Positions 61,169-64,000 of a stretch of 64,000 bases of DNA are shown piece after piece; the stretch's first letter is position 1; the number at the start of each line of letters is the position of its first letter. The stretch spans positions 682,001 through 746,000 of the forward strand of contig DASRFR010000047.1 of NCBI GenBank assembly GCA_035651455.1. The letters run 5' to 3'. A program made the translations under genes and the position numbers. The DNA is from DASRFR01 sp035651455 (lineage in GTDB: Bacteria > Acidobacteriota > Terriglobia > Terriglobales > Acidobacteriaceae). Below the pieces are notes generated by a model, which saw only the letters and a list, made by a program, of their open reading frames with translations, was not told the DNA's origin and made no database searches.

Positions 61169-61866
61169 TTGTCTAAACGTTGTCCGTAGTACGCAGTTTT
61201 GCCGTGCTTGCGGCGAAAGTGTTTCTCATGCAAGTCGCGCGAAATGGGGGCAGCATCGGCCGCGATACCGATGGTGTAATAAGCCAGGCGCGCGACGGCT
61301 TCGAGGATAACGGCATGATGCGCCGCATCCGCCGCACTGGATCCCCAGCAGAAGGGGCCGTGACCAGCCACGAGGACCGCCGGAATCTCTTGCGGGTCAA
61401 GCTCCTTGAACAGGCGACAAATGGCTGTTCCGGTATTCAGTTCATAATCAGACTCGATCTCGCGCGCGCCCATACAGGGGGTCACGGGTACGGGCCCGTG
61501 AAAATAATCCGCGTGGGTAGTGCCAAAGCATGGAATCGGTTGACATGCCTGCGCCCATGCTGTGGCGAACTCGGAGTGCGTATGAGCAACTCCGCCGATC
61601 TGCGGAAAGTGTTTGTAGAGTTCGACGTGGGTGGCCAGATCCGATGACGGCCGGAGTTTCCCTTCGATGACGTTCCCTGCAAGGTCGGTGAGCACAATAT
61701 CTTCAGCGCGCATGCTTTCATACGGCACTCCGCTGGGCTTGATCGCGATCATAGCGTCATGCCGCGAGATGCCGCTTACATTCCCGAACGTGTACAGCAC
61801 GAGCCCGCGGCGTACCAGTTCCAGGTTCGCTTGCAGTACCTCCTCACGCAAACTCTGAAACCGCAT
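61165..61866 (-). CDS. araD: L-ribulose-5-phosphate 4-epimerase (class II aldolase family)
   Basis: Converts L-ribulose 5-phosphate to D-xylulose 5-phosphate, linking arabinose breakdown to the pentose phosphate pathway. The 233-residue product has the family pattern: GLVLYTFGNVSGISR, IAIKPSGVPYE, SSDLATHVELYKHFPQIGGVAHTHSEFATAWAQ with zinc ligands in HTH, TTHADYFHGPVPVT, and VLVAGHGPFCWG giving the third histidine. GAGG precedes the ATG by 5 nt. The stop overlaps the symporter start. No araA or araB is in the window, so the upstream steps are elsewhere, or the enzyme acts on another ketopentose phosphate. Confidence 0.94.
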   Translation of the reverse strand: MRFQSLREEVLQANLELVRRGLVLYTFGNVSGISRHDAMIAIKPSGVPYESMRAEDIVLTDLAGNVIEGKLRPSSDLATHVELYKHFPQIGGVAHTHSEFATAWAQACQPIPCFGTTHADYFHGPVPVTPCMGAREIESDYELNTGTAICRLFKELDPQEIPAVLVAGHGPFCWGSSAADAAHHAVILEAVARLAYYTIGIAADAAPISRDLHEKHFRRKHGKTAYYGQRLDK

Positions 61867-61981
61867 GATGACCTCGTTGCAATGTCACTACCCACAAACC
61901 GGACTGGTCGGAACAACCGGTCTGCATTTACAAGTTCGTCAGGTGCACGATGATTGCATGCTGCCGCAGCACTCCCGGCCA

Positions 61982-63127
61982 TTACTGGGTCGAGAACTTA
62001 TAAATCGTTCTCGAACGAAACGTCTGGCCAGGCCGCAAAATCGTCGATGGGAACTCAGGATGATTCGGGGAGTCCGGGAAGTGCTGCGTTTCCAGGCAGA
62101 AAGCATCCCGCTGATTGTAAACGTGACCGTGTTTTCCTTTTACTCCGTCCAGAAAGTTGCCGGTGTAAAGCTGCACGCCGGGTTGAGTCGTATAGACCTC
62201 CAGCACGCGTCCGCTTTTCGGCTCGACCACGCGAGCGGTAAATGTCAGATTCCCATCTTTCTGGTTGATCACGTAATTGTGGTCGTACCCGCGGCCGAGT
62301 ACGAGCTGTTCGTAGTTGTCATTGATCCTGGCGCCAAGTGTGGTTGGCTTGGTGAAATCCATCGGCGTGCCTTTCACGGGACGCAGTTCGCCTGTCGGAA
62401 TCAAATTTTTGTCCACCGGAGTGAAGCGATCGGCATTGATTTGCATCTCGTGCCCGAGAACATCGCCGTTGCCTTCACCCGCGAGATTGAAATAGCTGTG
62501 TTGCGTAAGATTAATGGGAGTAGCCTTGTCGGTGGTCGCTTCATAGTCAACGATCAGTTCATTCTTGTCCGTTAGCGTGTACGAGACTTTGACCTTAAGA
62601 TTCCCGGGGTAGCCTTCTTCGCCATCCTTGCTCAGATAGCTGAGGTGAAGGCCGTTCCCTTCCTTGCTGGTGAACGGCGCGGCGTCCCACATCACCTTAT
62701 TGAAACCCTTCAGGCCGCCATGCAACGAATTCTCTCCGTTGTTCCTGGCTAACGTATATTTCGTGCCGTCCAGTGTGAACGTTCCGCCGGCGATCCGGTT
62801 GGCATAGCGTCCAACGATGGAGCCAAAGTAAGGCTTGTTATCGAGGTATGCATCGAGATTGTCAAAGCCCAGCGCGACATCGTCGACCTTGCCGTTTCTG
62901 TCGGGAACGCGCACCGAGACGATGATTCCGCCAAATTGGATCGCGCGCACCTCGACACCGTGGGCGTTCGTCAACGTATACAGATCAGCCGCCTTTCCGT
63001 CCTGCGTGACACCGAAAGATGATTTCTTGACACCAGCTTTCGTCTTCGCTTCGGCGTGGGTGCATATCGTGATTACCGAAAGCAGCAGAACGATCAAGGG
63101 CAAAGCAGGATAGTTTGGGCATCTCAT
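61982..63127 (-). CDS. galM: Exported aldose 1-epimerase
   Basis: Mutarotase that interconverts alpha and beta anomers of aldoses. The 381-residue product has a signal peptide (LPLIVLLLSVITICTHA), so it would act in the periplasm before uptake by the symporter. Family marks are GFDNLDAYLDNKPYFGSIVGRYANRIAGG, NNGENSLHGGLKGFNKVMWD, LTQHSYFNLAGEG (catalytic His), GYDHNYVI, and VYTTQPGVQLYTGNFLDG with the likely catalytic Glu in the adjacent strand. ATG 63127 follows AGGA by about 6 nt; the alternative TTG at 63169 has no such site. It is read with araD and the SSS gene but separated by 115 bp. Confidence 0.93.
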   Translation of the reverse strand: MRCPNYPALPLIVLLLSVITICTHAEAKTKAGVKKSSFGVTQDGKAADLYTLTNAHGVEVRAIQFGGIIVSVRVPDRNGKVDDVALGFDNLDAYLDNKPYFGSIVGRYANRIAGGTFTLDGTKYTLARNNGENSLHGGLKGFNKVMWDAAPFTSKEGNGLHLSYLSKDGEEGYPGNLKVKVSYTLTDKNELIVDYEATTDKATPINLTQHSYFNLAGEGNGDVLGHEMQINADRFTPVDKNLIPTGELRPVKGTPMDFTKPTTLGARINDNYEQLVLGRGYDHNYVINQKDGNLTFTARVVEPKSGRVLEVYTTQPGVQLYTGNFLDGVKGKHGHVYNQRDAFCLETQHFPDSPNHPEFPSTILRPGQTFRSRTIYKFSTQ

Positions 63128-63189
63128 AAGAGTTCCTGATTGTAGACGATGTTTTGGCCGCGAGGACAATCGATATCAGAAAGGCGCTA

Positions 63190-64000
63190 TCAGTGGGTAG
63201 GCTTTGAAGAAGATATCCAGCGGTTCGCGTCTTCCGTCATGGCGGAAAAATCGGCGCGTCTCATCACGCGGTCATCCCCCGCTTCCTTCTTGATGTCGTC
63301 CATGAGGCGCAGGAATTGGCGATAGTGCTCTGTCGCGAGTGTAGCGTTCCCGCTGAGGCGCAAGTTCGTGGCGAGCAGGTATTCTCCACGAGCCTCAAAA
63401 GTTTTCAAGCCAAGCTTTTCACTCCGTGTGATGGCCCTTTCCAATTCCGTGCGCCCCGGCGGCCAGGCTTTAGTCTCGGTGAGGGCCTCTCCAAGATCAA
63501 GCGAGGACTGCACAGATTCGTGTTTCAAGCCCTTCGTATCGGCTTCTTGCACCAGAGTTCGTAGGGCTGGAATCGCGGCGGCCGACCGGCCCATCCGGAC
63601 ATCATTCCTGGCCATTGACACCCTTGCCAGTAGTATCTTTTCGTCATCCTTGGCCCGCTTCGCGGCTTGCAGAGATTGGTCGTAAAGAGGGCCTACCGCG
63701 CGGTAATCGCCCTGGTATGAAGCATTGTCGCCCTGGTATCGCACAGATTGGGCGATCAGACCTTCGTTCTTCAATTCCCGCGCCAGCGACAAGGCCTCGT
63801 TTATCGCGCGTTGCGCCTCGTCCTCGCGTCCAAGCTGCGCTAGCGACTCTCCGTACCCGCTGAGAACTTCCGCCATGGAAGAGCTGCGATCTTTCAAAGC
63901 GCGCAGGTTGGAAAGGGCGTCCTCACGGGCCTTGAGCGCGGCGCCGAGCCGTCCCTGGTATTGGAAGACCGAGGCCATATCGTAGGAGTCCATCGCCGCA
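63190..64000 (-). CDS. TPR-repeat protein, C-terminal part (cut by window edge)
   Basis: The visible 267 residues or more form five to six tetratricopeptide-like repeats (SVFQYQGRLGAALKAREDALSNLRAL, AEVLSGYGESLAQLGREDEAQRAINEALSLAREL, SVRYQGDNASYQGDYRAVGPLYDQSLQAAK). The frame is open to the window edge before the first ATG at 63993, so the gene probably starts outside. C-terminal TPR blocks of this type often follow a serine/threonine kinase domain in Acidobacteria; that cannot be seen here. The stop is 63 bp upstream of the galM start. Confidence 0.8.
   Translation of the reverse strand, partial: AAMDSYDMASVFQYQGRLGAALKAREDALSNLRALKDRSSSMAEVLSGYGESLAQLGREDEAQRAINEALSLARELKNEGLIAQSVRYQGDNASYQGDYRAVGPLYDQSLQAAKRAKDDEKILLARVSMARNDVRMGRSAAAIPALRTLVQEADTKGLKHESVQSSLDLGEALTETKAWPPGRTELERAITRSEKLGLKTFEARGEYLLATNLRLSGNATLATEHYRQFLRLMDDIKKEAGDDRVMRRADFSAMTEDANRWISSSKPTH

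Overview
The window looks like a chromosomal segment of an Acidobacteriota bacterium, probably of the Terriglobia. The evidence is a VWA protein with the 'VWFA-related acidobacterial' N-terminal pattern, many secreted beta-propeller and TPR proteins, two successive subunit-III proteins in a cytochrome oxidase operon, and evenly high-GC coding sequence. No phage, transposase, integrase or CRISPR array is visible. Taxonomy is inferred from gene content only.

Layout. 0-4.4 kb: class III PPK2 polyphosphate kinase, a NarL-type response regulator, a 51-residue protein, tRNA-Leu(UAA) and a DUF3617 protein. 4.4-14 kb: a lipase-maturation-factor-like membrane protein, an FAD oxidoreductase, a zinc alcohol dehydrogenase, a secreted phosphoesterase with five Ig-like repeats, a cysteine hydrolase and glutamine synthetase (TTG start). 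14-23 kb: a large secreted VPS10/BNR propeller, a methyltransferase and an aa3-type cytochrome oxidase operon (II, I, III, III-like, IV, small CxxC protein). 23-30 kb: MOSC protein, uvrA, then a coupled run of a TPR protein and two small exported helical proteins, followed by a SprT-like metalloprotease. 30.2-35.2 kb: an iron-uptake operon behind a promoter with a Fur-like box. It encodes an FTR1 permease fused to DUF2318, two FtsX-type permeases, and an ABC ATPase fused to a DtxR/IdeR-type metal-sensing region. 35-44 kb: deazaflavin-type oxidoreductase, SBBP propeller, SGNH hydrolase, a MocR regulator divergent from a PNPOx-like protein and an internally duplicated exported protein, tRNA-Sec and PhzF-like protein. 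44-53 kb: CheY-like regulator, lone ABC ATPase, tryptophan 2,3-dioxygenase, alginate-export-type porin, tRNA-Gly and tRNA-Cys, VTT protein, a phospholipase D/EEP pair, and an ArsR/SDR pair in which both genes carry single-base lesions. 53-64 kb: HHH protein, acetamidase/formamidase, VWA protein, a 1044-residue secreted protein of unknown function, a sugar set (SSS symporter, ribulose-phosphate epimerase, aldose 1-epimerase), and a TPR protein cut by the window edge.

The most interesting system is the iron operon. Its parts correspond to the Campylobacter FTR1/DUF2318/FtsX/ATPase type of iron importer, but DUF2318 is fused to the permease. The ATPase carries a C-terminal iron-repressor-like half with most metal ligands conserved and a His-rich insert, which suggests the transporter motor senses intracellular metal directly.
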